Shown: in pieces, positions 43,999 through 54,024 of the stretch
Numbering within the stretch: position 1 is the first letter of the stretch
Layout: each line of letters starts with the position of its first letter
Source of the DNA: Nitzschia sp. pyKryTriq1
Lineage: Eukaryota; Bacillariophyta; Bacillariophyceae; Bacillariales; Bacillariaceae
Reading direction: 5' to 3'
Assembly (NCBI GenBank): GCA_956465555.1
Contig: OY101125.1
Coordinates: 1,585,009-1,649,008 of the forward strand
Length of the DNA stretch: 64,000 nt
Notes under the pieces: model-generated
The model's input: the letters and a program-made list of their open reading frames with translations, nothing else
What the model was told of the DNA's origin: nothing
Database searches by the model: none
Position numbers and translations under genes: made by a program

Positions 43999-44772
43999 TC
44001 ACCAGTCCCAATATGCTTCTTCTTCTGACAGTACCACACCAGCAGTAGTAGTAGTAGTACGAAAGGGCGCAATTTCAATCAGCGCAGGGGGAGCCTCTTG
44101 TTCTTCGGTCGGCCAATCCCAATACGATGCCGTCTCATCGTATTGTTGCAAGGGATCGGTGGAACAACAAGACGCCATCGCCTTTGCGTCTTTTACTCGT
44201 TCTCCTTCCGCCCAGTAGACGTTACTGTAAGCAGAGGAGCTGTCGAAGCGCTGGTCTTCATCATGATGATCATGATCATCATCATCATGATCGTTCGATG
44301 ATGATGGTGCTGTTGTTCTTGGGAAAGAATGAGAATGATGATAATAGGAGTAATACTGAATCAAATTCGAGAGGATGTTCGATACGGAAAGCACGCAGAC
44401 AGTTCGTTCCCGTTCTTGTTCTTGTTGTTGGATGACATTGGCGGAAGGCGGCCATGACCAGTACGAAGTAGTGTCCTCATTTGCTGCTGATGGAGCAGTA
44501 TTTTTCTTCAATGGCTCATGCTGCTGCTGCTGCTGCTGTTGCTGCTGGTGTGGTGCGCTTCCAGTACTACTACTAGTAGTACTAGTAGTAGTATGGACCA
44601 GTTGCCGCTGCGCTTCCCGCGGATCAGTGAGCGGAAGGAACGTGCTATTAGCGGTATTACTGGCGATCATTTCCAAGTCTTGCTGCACCAGCGACAAAAT
44701 GCTTGAGGACGTCCGCGCCTCTGTTGTTGTCAAGCAGGAGTCCGCATTCAAGGATCTGCGATTCGGCGCCAT
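43999..44772 (-). CDS. Low-complexity protein with repeated YW-[DS]-W motif
   Basis: A 257-residue ORF starting at an ATG followed by a conserved-looking N-terminus (MAPNRRSLNADSC, then SILSLVQQDLEMIA). The tetrapeptide motif occurs three times: TSYWSWPP near residue 101, ASYWDWPTEE near residue 215, and AYWDW as the very C-terminus. A fourth, weaker site is NVYWAEGE. The motif is embedded in Gln, His, Asp and Thr tracts. Tryptophan is otherwise rare, so repeated YWDW in a disordered chain looks like a docking motif. No signal peptide or TM. Function unknown. Confidence 0.65.
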   Translation of the reverse strand: MAPNRRSLNADSCLTTTEARTSSSILSLVQQDLEMIASNTANSTFLPLTDPREAQRQLVHTTTSTTSSSTGSAPHQQQQQQQQQHEPLKKNTAPSAANEDTTSYWSWPPSANVIQQQEQERERTVCVLSVSNILSNLIQYYSYYHHSHSFPRTTAPSSSNDHDDDDHDHHDEDQRFDSSSAYSNVYWAEGERVKDAKAMASCCSTDPLQQYDETASYWDWPTEEQEAPPALIEIAPFRTTTTTAGVVLSEEEAYWDW

Positions 44773-45483
44773 GATGTGATATGATATGATATGATAGTAT
44801 GATATGGTATGATCGATACGGCTGGTTTTAAACTATGATGCTGGAAGATTGAAGAATGATGGATTGTGGTGTCGAGGCAAGGCAAGGCAGGTGAGTTGTA
44901 AGTTGTCGTGCTAACAACGCAAGATCTTGCATCTAAAACAGAGAACCTAATGCGTACTGGTACCAGGTACTCTCGCGACAACCATGTAACGCGCAGAATT
45001 CTTTTTCTCTTTCTTCGCTTCTTGGTTCTGCTCGGAAGTTGTGAAATCGTTGACTTCTTCGATTTAAGAAATAGAAATGAGGCGAAGCCTCCAAGGCGAA
45101 CGCCCAAAGTGTGACGTGTTCGACCGGCCACGGTCGTCATCCCCGCCCGTACAAAACGGACCTTCGCCTCGTGAAACAACCATGCCGAAATTCCCTCCAA
45201 CAAAACGTCGTCCGACGACGACGACCATCATGATGAACTTACACCTGTTTCGCCTCCTCTCGCAGCTCATCAGATGCGAGTACACACGTAGCACACATCA
45301 TTAATGCCGTCTTTCAATCAATACCGGCAGGAGGAGTCGTCGTCATAGCAAAATAGCTCTGTTTTCTCATAAAAGAAACAAAGACGCCACCACTAGTAGT
45401 ACCAAAATCCAAGTCCACCGTCGCTCATCTCTCACCAGCAGCCAGCAGCCAGCATAGCAACCATACCGATATCACCTATCATC
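44773..45483. other. Divergent intergenic region
   Basis: Contains a TATGA repeat at 44776-44815 next to the left start codon and an AGCCAGC repeat (45440-45456). ORFs of 70-150 codons on both strands (44748-45203 minus and 45077-45304 plus) lack any similarity. Confidence 0.45.
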
Positions 45484-46905
45484 ATGATCCAACGTACATT
45501 TGCACTTTTATCATCCCAGACAGCTGCATCAGCAGCAACATGTGCCTTGGCCGAAGCGACGGGAGCCAAACTCGTCGGCGGATCCGGAAAGGGACGCGTC
45601 GTCGTTCTCGGAACAGGATGGGGCTCCTTTACTTTGGCGCGACAGCTCAAGAATGCGTCTGCTGTCCAAAAGCTTCGAGTCGTCTCTCCTTCCAATCACT
45701 TTGTCTTTACTCCTCTTCTTCCAAGTACGGCTGTCGGTACTTTGGAATTTCGATGCATTCAAGAACCCATTCGAAAAGTATTGGGACAAAATGGAAAGTT
45801 TGTACAAGCCAAGGCACAAACGGTCGATCCAGTCGAAAAGTCGATTCTCTTTGAATCCATTTACAATGACGAAACGAATGAACCAGAACGATTCGTCATG
45901 AATTATGAAAAGTTGGTCATTGGAGTAGGAGTCAAGACGAACACGTTTGGTATTGAAAGTATCCAAGAAGGAAATGGAGTGCATTTTCTCAAACATTTAT
46001 ATCACGCTCGCAACATTCGGAACCAAATTATTGAATCTTTTGAAAAGGCCGCCATTCCTGGGACCCTTCCGGAAGAACGCGCTCGGTTGCTTTCCTTTAT
46101 CATTGTCGGTGGCGGTCCGACATCGTGCGAGTTTGCCGCCGAACTGTATGATTTTGTCACTCAAGATGTGAAACGGCTCTATCCCTACTTGGTACCATAC
46201 GTCAAGGTCACCATGGTAGAAGCCGGCCCGGCCTTGTTGGGACCCTTTGATGTGCAATTGCAAAATTATACGCATGGTCTCTTTGAGAAACGGAATATTC
46301 AAGTCCGATTGGTCACAGCAGTGACGGGCATTGAAGATTATGTCGAGGATGGGTTTCGATTCCCGGCCCGCAAGGCCCTGTTGAGCGATGGGACGGCCTT
46401 GCCATTTGGTACGCTAGTATGGTCGGCCGGTTTGTCCCCCGTCAATTTTACATCGAATTGCCAAACCTTGCCCAAATCTCCCAATGGTCGGATCTTGGTC
46501 GATGAGTATTTGCGCGTACCGGGCTTTGAAGGATCGATTTGGGCCTTGGGCGATGCCGCCGTTTGTCCATCCAATCCCTTGCCGCAACTGGCGCAAGTCG
46601 CCCGTCAACAAGGCTTGTATCTAGGAGATGTATTGAGTGGTAAACAAGCGGCCGATTCCAAACCGTTTGATTTCTTTAGTTTGGGTAGTATGGCCAGTTT
46701 GGGTGAAATGAAGGGCGTCTATGATGGTACACAAGTCGGAAAGACGGGAAAAGAGGTGCAAGTCGGCAAAATGACTGGCTTTGTTGCACTCTTGTTGTGG
46801 CGCTTTGCCTATTGGGGACGACAAACGTCGGTCGAAAACATGATGGCGATTCCGTTTCATTGGATGAAATCCTTTGTGTTTGGTCGAGACATTTCGAAAT
46901 TTTAG
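45484..46905 (+). CDS. NDH2: Type II NAD(P)H:quinone dehydrogenase (NDH-2)
   Basis: A 473-residue single-exon flavoprotein. The FAD dinucleotide fold is at VVVLGTGWGSFTLARQL (residue about 40) and the NAD(P)H fold at FIIVGGGPTSCEFAAEL (about 200). The flavin-contact block IWALGDAAV and the quinone-side LAQVARQQGLYLG follow. The C-terminus YWGRQTSVENMMAIPFHWMKSFVFGRD is the usual amphipathic membrane-binding end. NDH-2 oxidises NAD(P)H and reduces quinone without pumping protons. The N-terminus (MIQRTFALLSSQTAASAAT) is Ser/Ala-rich with one Arg and no acidic residues, consistent with mitochondrial import; a plastid location is less likely without a signal peptide. There is no EF-hand insertion, so it is not of the calcium-regulated NDB type. 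Confidence 0.92.
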   Translation: MIQRTFALLSSQTAASAATCALAEATGAKLVGGSGKGRVVVLGTGWGSFTLARQLKNASAVQKLRVVSPSNHFVFTPLLPSTAVGTLEFRCIQEPIRKVLGQNGKFVQAKAQTVDPVEKSILFESIYNDETNEPERFVMNYEKLVIGVGVKTNTFGIESIQEGNGVHFLKHLYHARNIRNQIIESFEKAAIPGTLPEERARLLSFIIVGGGPTSCEFAAELYDFVTQDVKRLYPYLVPYVKVTMVEAGPALLGPFDVQLQNYTHGLFEKRNIQVRLVTAVTGIEDYVEDGFRFPARKALLSDGTALPFGTLVWSAGLSPVNFTSNCQTLPKSPNGRILVDEYLRVPGFEGSIWALGDAAVCPSNPLPQLAQVARQQGLYLGDVLSGKQAADSKPFDFFSLGSMASLGEMKGVYDGTQVGKTGKEVQVGKMTGFVALLLWRFAYWGRQTSVENMMAIPFHWMKSFVFGRDISKF

Positions 46906-47260
46906 TTTATTACAATAAGATAAAAATCAAGCAAGTACGTCTCCAGCTAGTAGCTAGTAGTAGCTAATAGTCTACTTGTGTAGTAGGATTGAGTGCGAGC
47001 AATTCGAGAAGGAACGTAAGGAACCATCCATGCAACAAAGCTATGGCTCGTAACTACTAGTAGTTGTAGTTTGCTAAGAATCAATGTTGCTATTGACTTT
47101 TGACGCCCAGTGTGAGTTTGAATTCGTCTACGGTACTACTTTGTTTGTTTACTCGATGTCAAAATGGAGAGCATATTGTTCGAGAGAAGCGGCGAGTCTC
47201 CTTGAAGAAGAGGTCAACGCTGCTTCGGAAGTAGCAGTAAGTTTCCTTGTCGTTCTCATA

Positions 47261-47339
47261 ACTCGTTTCGTTCCATTGTCAATAAAGCCGTCGTTTTCAA
47301 CTCGTTTCGTTCCATTGGCAATAAAGCCGTCGTTTTCAA
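47261..47339. repeat. 39-bp tandem repeat, two copies
   Basis: Two adjacent 39-bp units beginning ACTCGTTTCGTTCCATTG, differing at one base. The unit is a multiple of three. Confidence 0.9.
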
Positions 47340-47749
47340 CGGCACCACCAGTTTGATACCACGCAAGCAGTAAATAGGACGTTTTATTATGCATGTAGAA
47401 AAGCAAGAGAAGAAGAAACAGTGTTTGCGCCAATCAAGTTGTCCAGGGGCTGGTCCTTTCTTCTTTGACGCCGTCACTCTTGATATCCTGCACGACGTAG
47501 ATATTACGACGCTTCGCACATATACAATGGCGTCGAACAATGTTCCATCGTGCCGATGGTGAAGTCTGTAGAGAAGGATTATACTACTGGATGAAACTTC
47601 GAGCCCAATATCAGATCATACTACTCCCGACAACACCATCGGTTCCATTATCGAACGATTCGACTGACAACGAAGGCGCCATATCAAGGATTCTCTTCCT
47701 CCACAATAGCTGTTCCTTCTGTGCAGCAAGTAAATGCTGGATGATTGGT

Positions 47750-48015
47750 CGAAGCAGGATTGAACGTATGCCCCCGCGCCCCCCGCCATTTCAAGATGCT
47801 TGATTCGATTCGTAGATGCTCGCTTTTGGCGCTGCGTTGCTGTCAGATAAATGCTGGATTGGTCATAATCCACTCGCTTCGAAGTAGATGATTCACTCCA
47901 TCAATCCAACAAAGAAGCAGGATAGAAGGTGTGCCCCTCGCCAATTCATAATGCTGGACTGGATTCGTCGTAGATGCTCGCTTTGTTGGCTGTGTTGTTT
48001 TCAGATCATCCGCTT
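47750..48015. repeat. Imperfect direct duplication of about 95 bp
   Basis: The segment at about 47753-47850 (GCAGGATTGAACG to TGCTGTCAGATAA) recurs diverged at about 47920-48015 (GCAGGATAGAAGG to GTTTTCAGATCA), sharing GATTCGTCGTAGATGCTCGC-like cores. Confidence 0.7.
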
Positions 48016-48540
48016 CTTGCTTGACGGCTTGATATGCTCGTTCCTTGTCAAGGATGGCGTCTCGAAAGCAACGCATGATGGGTAGTCGTGTCGATTTCAC
48101 CCTTCGTCGTGGCGCAATGGACCATTCGAATGGCTTATGGCTGAACGTAGCTGATGACATTTCGGACAGAAGCATCCTATTCACGAAATTCCAATGTATA
48201 TACATCACGAGAATAGCGTAGCGTCTATCGATTTGTCGAAATTGATCGAGGGCGACTTGTTGATACGAACGAAGTTCATTGTTACTTCTGTCGGTCCGAC
48301 CGAAGTAGAACAGTACTATCTGTTGCATTTCAGGAAGTAGAGTGAACAGAACAAGTCCTTGCATCCTCTCAAAAGGAAACAGAGGATCGAGGTTGCCTTT
48401 GAAATTCTCATCGTTCTCGTAGGAAAGCAGCTACTACTAGAGATTGGTTGATCCGTCGCTCTGCTTGGAATTAGTGGTTTCTTGATCAAACGGATCATAT
48501 TCGCCTTGCATTTGATGCTGCACTCTCAGGAGCTTCTTTT

Positions 48541-48606
48541 CTCGTTTGGAAGAGTCGTCAGCACACGAGACTACTCGTTTGGAAGAGTCGTCAGCAAACG
48601 AGACTA
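48541..48606. repeat. 33-bp tandem repeat, two copies
   Basis: CTCGTTTGGAAGAGTCGTCA begins each unit (48541 and 48574). The 33-bp period keeps frame and gives an 11-residue repeat on either strand. Confidence 0.9.
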
Positions 48607-49084
48607 CTGGTGCATCATCTGCTGTTACGAGTCGACTAAGGATCCGTAGTATCCGTATCAGCATTATCGGTCTTCTAGCAGCTTTTCGAACGACCCTATT
48701 CTCCGAGACACATCACCTGAAGGCCGTCATCAGGTTTCGACTTTTCCGAGCTTGCATTCGACGAGCAATGATATCGATATGTTTGACCCTCGTAGACAAT
48801 ATCTATCGAGGACGAGTGCGACTGGACCCATCCCAGGGAATAGTTTGGCTTCCTATCAAGAAAGCCGAAGTTCCCTCAACACTTTCGTCACACCGTCACC
48901 AGCCCAAACACGGAGAAGCGTACATCCACCTCTTACCCAAGTAGAAAAGGACGACGCAACCAATAGTCTTTGTTCGTGGCATAGGAGGACGGACATTCTT
49001 GAGGACGGCTTTCCTTCGGAGCGGCCATTCCTCAAGAAGTCTGCTCTACAAGACGACCAACGAGCATGAATGATTCTGCTCTAT

Positions 49085-49190
49085 TCAATGCTTCGCATGG
49101 TATCGTGCTTCGCATTCCCCAACGGTACGTACAATTCGATGCTTCTCGTGGTATCGTTCTCAATCGGTACGTACAATAGCAGTAGCATCG
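49085..49190. repeat. Imperfect tandem repeat ending in GGTACGTACAAT
   Basis: Two units of about 50 bp, each with ATGCTTC, TGGTATCGT and a terminal CGGTACGTACAAT. Confidence 0.65.
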
Positions 49191-50083
49191 CATCCTTACG
49201 ACGTCGTGATCGAAAGATCTATATGGAATGTGGCGAACTCCCCTTGCGTTCCATTCATTATCACCTTCCATTGAGTGCTACTATCAGTGTATAACAGTGC
49301 GCGGATCGTTTCCACAAGAAGCCTTTGACGTGTGTTACTCGTTTCTCATGAATACTGTTTATATGACTCAGCGCTGTGTATGCTTGAAATCAATAACATC
49401 GCAGAGTCGTCGTTCAACCCAAAAATAAAGGCTCCTCCCCTAATGTCGCTCGTCGGCATTCATCCCTTTCTTTGCCAACGAGCTATCTTTCGTCTTCTTT
49501 ACGGTCCACATTTCTCACGCCCGATTCGAAATGACTCTGCCATGCCTTTATTGTCGAGCAGAGCATCCAACATCAACATTGTATGCTGTCTATGCGGTAT
49601 CTCTTCAAAGCAGCGTCGCAATCTCTAAATGATTTTTTGCGTCCGCACTTTGTGCTCGCAACAGGATCGGCTGGCGCGTTCCACACAGGCCGCTCCACTT
49701 ACGCAACAACTGACGGCCGTTGAGTAGCCTCTAAATACCAAATCCCCAACGATACAAAAAAGGAGGTAAATATATGCCTCACACCAACAAATGAATATGC
49801 CTTTTTGATGTCATCGGCGATCGTTGGCTCTTCTCGCTCGCGCCGGCCAACGGTCTTGGCAACTCACAAATAATCATCTTCTTTGGAGATTGGCGATAGC
49901 GCGTCGCTATCCACCATGTGATGTTTGATCGTTCGAAAAATCACTCGTAGCTCGGCATCCCTTTTGTCTCTTCTTTGCAACCAATCCAGCCTTCAATGGG
50001 AATGATACGATAGCTACACTAGCATCACCATCCATACCCTCGACAATAGTTCCTCCCGACAGTATTAAGTTCGTACGACGAGG

Positions 50084-51886
50084 ATGAGTTGTCATTCCCT
50101 ACGTCTCGGAGGAAGAATCGGCGGATCGCTGCTGATTTCGGCTCTTGTTTTACTGGTGTCGCTTACCGTCTCCTCAGTCGCCGAAGAATCCGTAAATACA
50201 CGGTGCGATCCAAGCCAGTATTATTATCAACTTTTAGAAGGCGATTCTGACGCAAACGAATGGTCACGAGAGGACTTGGAAGAGTTGCTTCGTACCACTC
50301 ATTATGAAGTTACGCCTTTCTATGGAAGTAGACCAGGAGTAGGAGACGTGCTGCAGGCACTCATGCAGCTGGATGGAGAAGCACATCAAACCATCCATCT
50401 ATTCTATTCGAACATGTTCGCTGCTCGTTATCCCATCGATGGATCCGGCTGGGTACCAGAGCATATCTACCCCATCTTCATGTCGACGGTAGTCCCTTCC
50501 GATTTCGACGCCGCCTTTTCGGACCTTCACAACATTCGCGCGGAGCATCCCATGCTGCATGAAAGTAATCGAGGATCTCTATATTTCGGTATTTGTCCAA
50601 CATGTGTGGAGCTTTTTCAGCCAGGATCCGGTACATGTATCTGTGAGGACTTCTTTCAACCACCGGAATCAGCCAGAGGAGTTGTCGCTCGAGATATGTT
50701 GTACATGCAGTTGCGTTATCCCGACCTCGGATTTTCCAACTGCCATCTCGAACAACTTCTGGCTTGGCATGACCATTATCCTCCAACTCAAGACGAAATT
50801 GATCGCAACGGTCTTATTTGTATGAATTGGCAAGGCAACCGGAACCCCTTTATCGACTTTCCCGAGCTTGCTTGGAGCATCAACATCCAAGAGACGGCAT
50901 GCGCAGAGGGCGCTGAACATTACGCTGATTTTGAAGGAAACAATCAAGGCGATACCAGTCATAATGTCTTGGGATCAATTCCCGAATTCGATGTCAAGGC
51001 TGGCGATGGCGTACTAGAAGACGCAGTATTGGAATTTGATACAGAAGACAAGGATAAAGAAGAACAGTCGGATGGTGATGGGGCTAGTCAACTAGAGATG
51101 TGGGAGAATATATTTATTGCTCACGAGCAAGATCCTCAAGAAGTTGATGACTGTGCCAACATGTTGCCGGGTGATATCAACTTTTACGTCATGCAAGCCT
51201 CGCCGTCTCGTATTGGCTTTATTCCACTCGTCGACGTGCCCGCTGGCTTCACCATGTACGTGACGGATACGTTATCCTTTGCCAGCACCACCATGGTCCG
51301 CATCGCCAATGATATTCCAAAACCACCCATGCTTTCATTAACCTTGGAAGAAACGATGCTCCGAGGTACTCCTTTTGGACATGGCCGAAACTTTCAACTG
51401 GGATACGACTGGAAAGTCGTCACGGAACCAGTCATGGTGCGAGGAAAAGCCATTGGAGGAGACGAACTCTTTTTATTTTGTTACGACAACAATGATAATT
51501 TGAAATTAATCTCGGCACTGACAACCAATGGATTCTTTCGGGATACCGTCCCGTCCGAGTTCATGTTGCAACAAAAGGGATACGGCCATGTAATTCTTCC
51601 CCAACCTATGGACTACTACGTCTACAATGGACCCCAATACGCAGGGACCGACCAGTATCAAAAGGCATTGATGGATCCCTTCAACTGGTTGGGCTTTGAC
51701 TTGACGTCACAACCGGATGGATCATCGTCATCTTCCCAATCATCCATGAACGTAGGTGACAAAGAGGAAACGAATATCATCTTTGCCGCCAATCCAACCT
51801 CCTCAGCGACCACAACATGGTCATCAATACGGGGATTGAGTCTTCTTCTCCTCTCCCAATCTCTGGCAATGGCCGTCATAATATGA
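50084..51886 (+). CDS. Secreted endonuclease I family nuclease, paralogue B
   Basis: A 600-residue intronless protein of the same design as 38235-40083. The N-terminus has a hydrophobic signal or anchor (LLISALVLLVSLTVSSVA). The nuclease part shows GWVPEHIYPI, DLHNIRA with the likely catalytic His149, SARGVVARDMLYMQLRY, LLAWHDHYPPTQDEIDRNG and NWQGNRNPFIDFPELA. A linker of acidic residues (about 320-350) leads to the same second domain (FTMYVTDT, GDELFLFCYDN, DYYVYNGPQYAGTDQYQKAL). A Ser/Thr-rich stretch and a final hydrophobic segment (LSLLLLSQSLAMAVII) suggest surface anchoring. The lack of the intron could reflect retrocopying or intron loss; the paralogues are too diverged to call it a recent copy. 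Confidence 0.88.
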   Translation: MSCHSLRLGGRIGGSLLISALVLLVSLTVSSVAEESVNTRCDPSQYYYQLLEGDSDANEWSREDLEELLRTTHYEVTPFYGSRPGVGDVLQALMQLDGEAHQTIHLFYSNMFAARYPIDGSGWVPEHIYPIFMSTVVPSDFDAAFSDLHNIRAEHPMLHESNRGSLYFGICPTCVELFQPGSGTCICEDFFQPPESARGVVARDMLYMQLRYPDLGFSNCHLEQLLAWHDHYPPTQDEIDRNGLICMNWQGNRNPFIDFPELAWSINIQETACAEGAEHYADFEGNNQGDTSHNVLGSIPEFDVKAGDGVLEDAVLEFDTEDKDKEEQSDGDGASQLEMWENIFIAHEQDPQEVDDCANMLPGDINFYVMQASPSRIGFIPLVDVPAGFTMYVTDTLSFASTTMVRIANDIPKPPMLSLTLEETMLRGTPFGHGRNFQLGYDWKVVTEPVMVRGKAIGGDELFLFCYDNNDNLKLISALTTNGFFRDTVPSEFMLQQKGYGHVILPQPMDYYVYNGPQYAGTDQYQKALMDPFNWLGFDLTSQPDGSSSSSQSSMNVGDKEETNIIFAANPTSSATTTWSSIRGLSLLLLSQSLAMAVII

Positions 51887-52764
51887 TTGTTGGTCTAGCT
51901 AGAGGGAGGGTCAGAGTGGGACCGGCTCGAGGAGGTCTGGCTTCTACTTGTTACAGCAGTACCACACATGGGGATGCAATACTGCACTACTTACCACTTT
52001 ACCTACCAACGTAATGGCTGATTTGGCCATATGAGCTTCTATAATACTTGAACAACTTGATACTTGGACATTTCCTATTCCGGGAGAGCCTCAAGAAGAG
52101 ACAAGCGACAGTCCTCGACGACGTCTCGACGTTCTTTCTCCTTGGCAAATCATTACAAGCACTTGTTGTAGAGCAATCTACCAGTATATAACTTCTAAGC
52201 AAATGCTATTCTATTCTTGATAGGCGGTCACGATGATAGCTCGCTCACACTCTACTCAACGACTACTAGGAGCAGTTGCTTGTATCTTAAGTACCAAGCG
52301 GTTGTACAAAAATATACTTTGCCGGCTACTAGAGAAGATGCACCGACGCGATGGTTGACTGGCGAACAATGCTCCAAAGTCTCTCGTTGATGATTCGTTG
52401 ATCAGGCCATGGAAGCCACGATCACCATCTCCCTTGCTCTTCTGCCGAAACGACTTTGCTCTTCTGGTTGACTTCGTCTGTGCCCGATATTGCTCTCTCT
52501 CTCTCTATCTTTGGCGAATGCTAGGCAACTCTCGAAATGTTGTAACTATTATAGTTACTAAAGTGTGGGTTCAACAAGATACGTGGGAACGAACGACGAC
52601 TCTTCTTCCAATGAATATACTCTAGACGGACAGGTGTTATGTCAACCAGTGAAACTTTCAAAGCCCACTATCAACAACGCAAGCGATCGATCGATCCATC
52701 CATCCATCACCATCATGACCAACAAGAACAACGCTTCATACATTGCCTGTCGTATGGCGGTATT
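51887..52764. other. Intergenic region between convergent genes
   Basis: Few CTA/TAG runs; a CT repeat at 52493-52507 and GATC/CATC runs (52686-52712). No supported gene. Confidence 0.45.
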
Positions 52765-53439
52765 CTATCCCCACTTTTGTCGTCGCTTTTGGGCTCGTTT
52801 CTCTCGCTTGTCGTTGGAAGCACTAGTGTCGTCTTCGTCCGGCACTGCTGCTGCTGCTCCAGTACTAGTGTTTCCTTTCTTTCCCTTTCCTCCCATAAAG
52901 GTAGTATAAAGAAGGTATCCTCCCCAAATCGGAACGATCCACAATCCCCAAAACCATTTGGACGAATGCAAGACACTTCCATATTGGATGGCAACTGTCA
53001 ATCCGAGCAAGTCGAGATGAGCACCTCCCACCAAACTCTTCGACTTTGATGATGTACTACTACTATTGATCGCGTTCTTGGATCGATCCAAAATTCCGAT
53101 ATAGGCATAGGCTTGCAGTGCCCAATTGACAATCATACCGAGTATATTCCAAAACGACCAGTCGGGATGGATACCTCCCAACAATAACATCATGTATACG
53201 AGGTTCGTCCCAATCAAAATAGGTTGATAGATATTGGCCGTGGCTTCTTTGGCTAATATATATGATAGGTATATACGTTCGTAGTAATCATGTAATATAA
53301 TATAACGAACGAACGAACGACAAGGAACAACGCAAGAAGGGGGTGAGCAGGCATTGGACGCACGAGGTTAAAGGTCAAAGGCCAGCATAATAGCATGAGT
53401 ATTACCTGCTGCCGCTTTTTTCGCTGCTGCGTTCGCCAT
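52765..53439 (-). CDS. TMEM208: TMEM208/SND2-like ER membrane protein, two exons
   Basis: Exon 1 is only 34 nt (53439-53406, MANAAAKKAAA) and exon 2 is 53252-52765. The donor gtaata and the acceptor attag rejoin an Ala codon, giving 173 residues. The chain AKEATANIYQPILIGTNLVY, then paired hairpin membrane segments (MMLLLGGIHPDWSFWNILGMIVNWALQ and, after HLDLLGLTVAIQYGSVL, KWFWGLWIVPIWGGYLLY) and a basic tail KREKRAQKRRQKW match the TMEM208/SND2 family in order and size. SND2 belongs to the SRP-independent route that inserts membrane proteins into the ER. Ser/Lys and Ala/Gly spacers are extra. The tiny first exon would be missed by ORF-only annotation. Confidence 0.88.
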
Positions 53440-54024
53440 TGTATTGTATTGTATTGTATTATCTTGAGTTGTATTGCCTTGTCTTGTATTGCTTGCTTTG
53501 GATATATTATGCAGCAACGATGAAAATGCGGAACTTTGTTTCAAAAGGCGGCAGCTAATAGCCTGCAACGCGCCATGCAACATTAAAAAGAGGAAGCAAT
53601 GTAATAATCGCGTCATAATATGGTCGATGCGATACCGGTACGGTTCAAGCAAGGTTCAAGATACCGCAACGTAAATCGATGGAAGACTTGCGTTGATGTT
53701 TAGAGTACAGTAGATCATGAATACCGTTAAGTATTTTGGTTAAGTATGATGGAAGAAGTGACATGATCGGCACCAATGAGAATCCCACGAAAGAAAACGA
53801 TCGTCGATTTTTTTAGTGTTCGTACTTGTACAGTACTGTAGTTGCATGCCGCACGAACGAACGACTTGAAATTCCTCTCAGCGAGCGCCTCTAGCCGCAG
53901 CGACCATGGCGAGAGCCTTTTACTGTCGTTTGTTGAGTGTTGAGTTTTGGATGAAGTTCAAAGTTCCTCTCTCTCCTTCATTCATACGAATACGATATCG
54001 ATATCGAATACACTACTTCTTCCA
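53440..54024. other. Divergent intergenic region
   Basis: GTATT repeats next to the TMEM208 start (53440-53460), TACCGGTA near 53633, AT-rich patches and a CGAACGAA run. Both promoters lie here. Confidence 0.5.

Larger units (their letters stand above)
46906..50083. other. Gene-poor 3.2-kb region with small tandem duplications
   Basis: CTA/TAG runs are confined to its left edge. The interior has plain composition and several small duplications, listed separately. Open frames such as 47843-48364 minus (173 codons), 48546-48944 plus (132 codons) and 48752-49069 plus (105 codons) show no recognised domain. Two minus frames share a KRAST segment because the DNA is duplicated. It may be decayed coding sequence. 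Confidence 0.45.
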
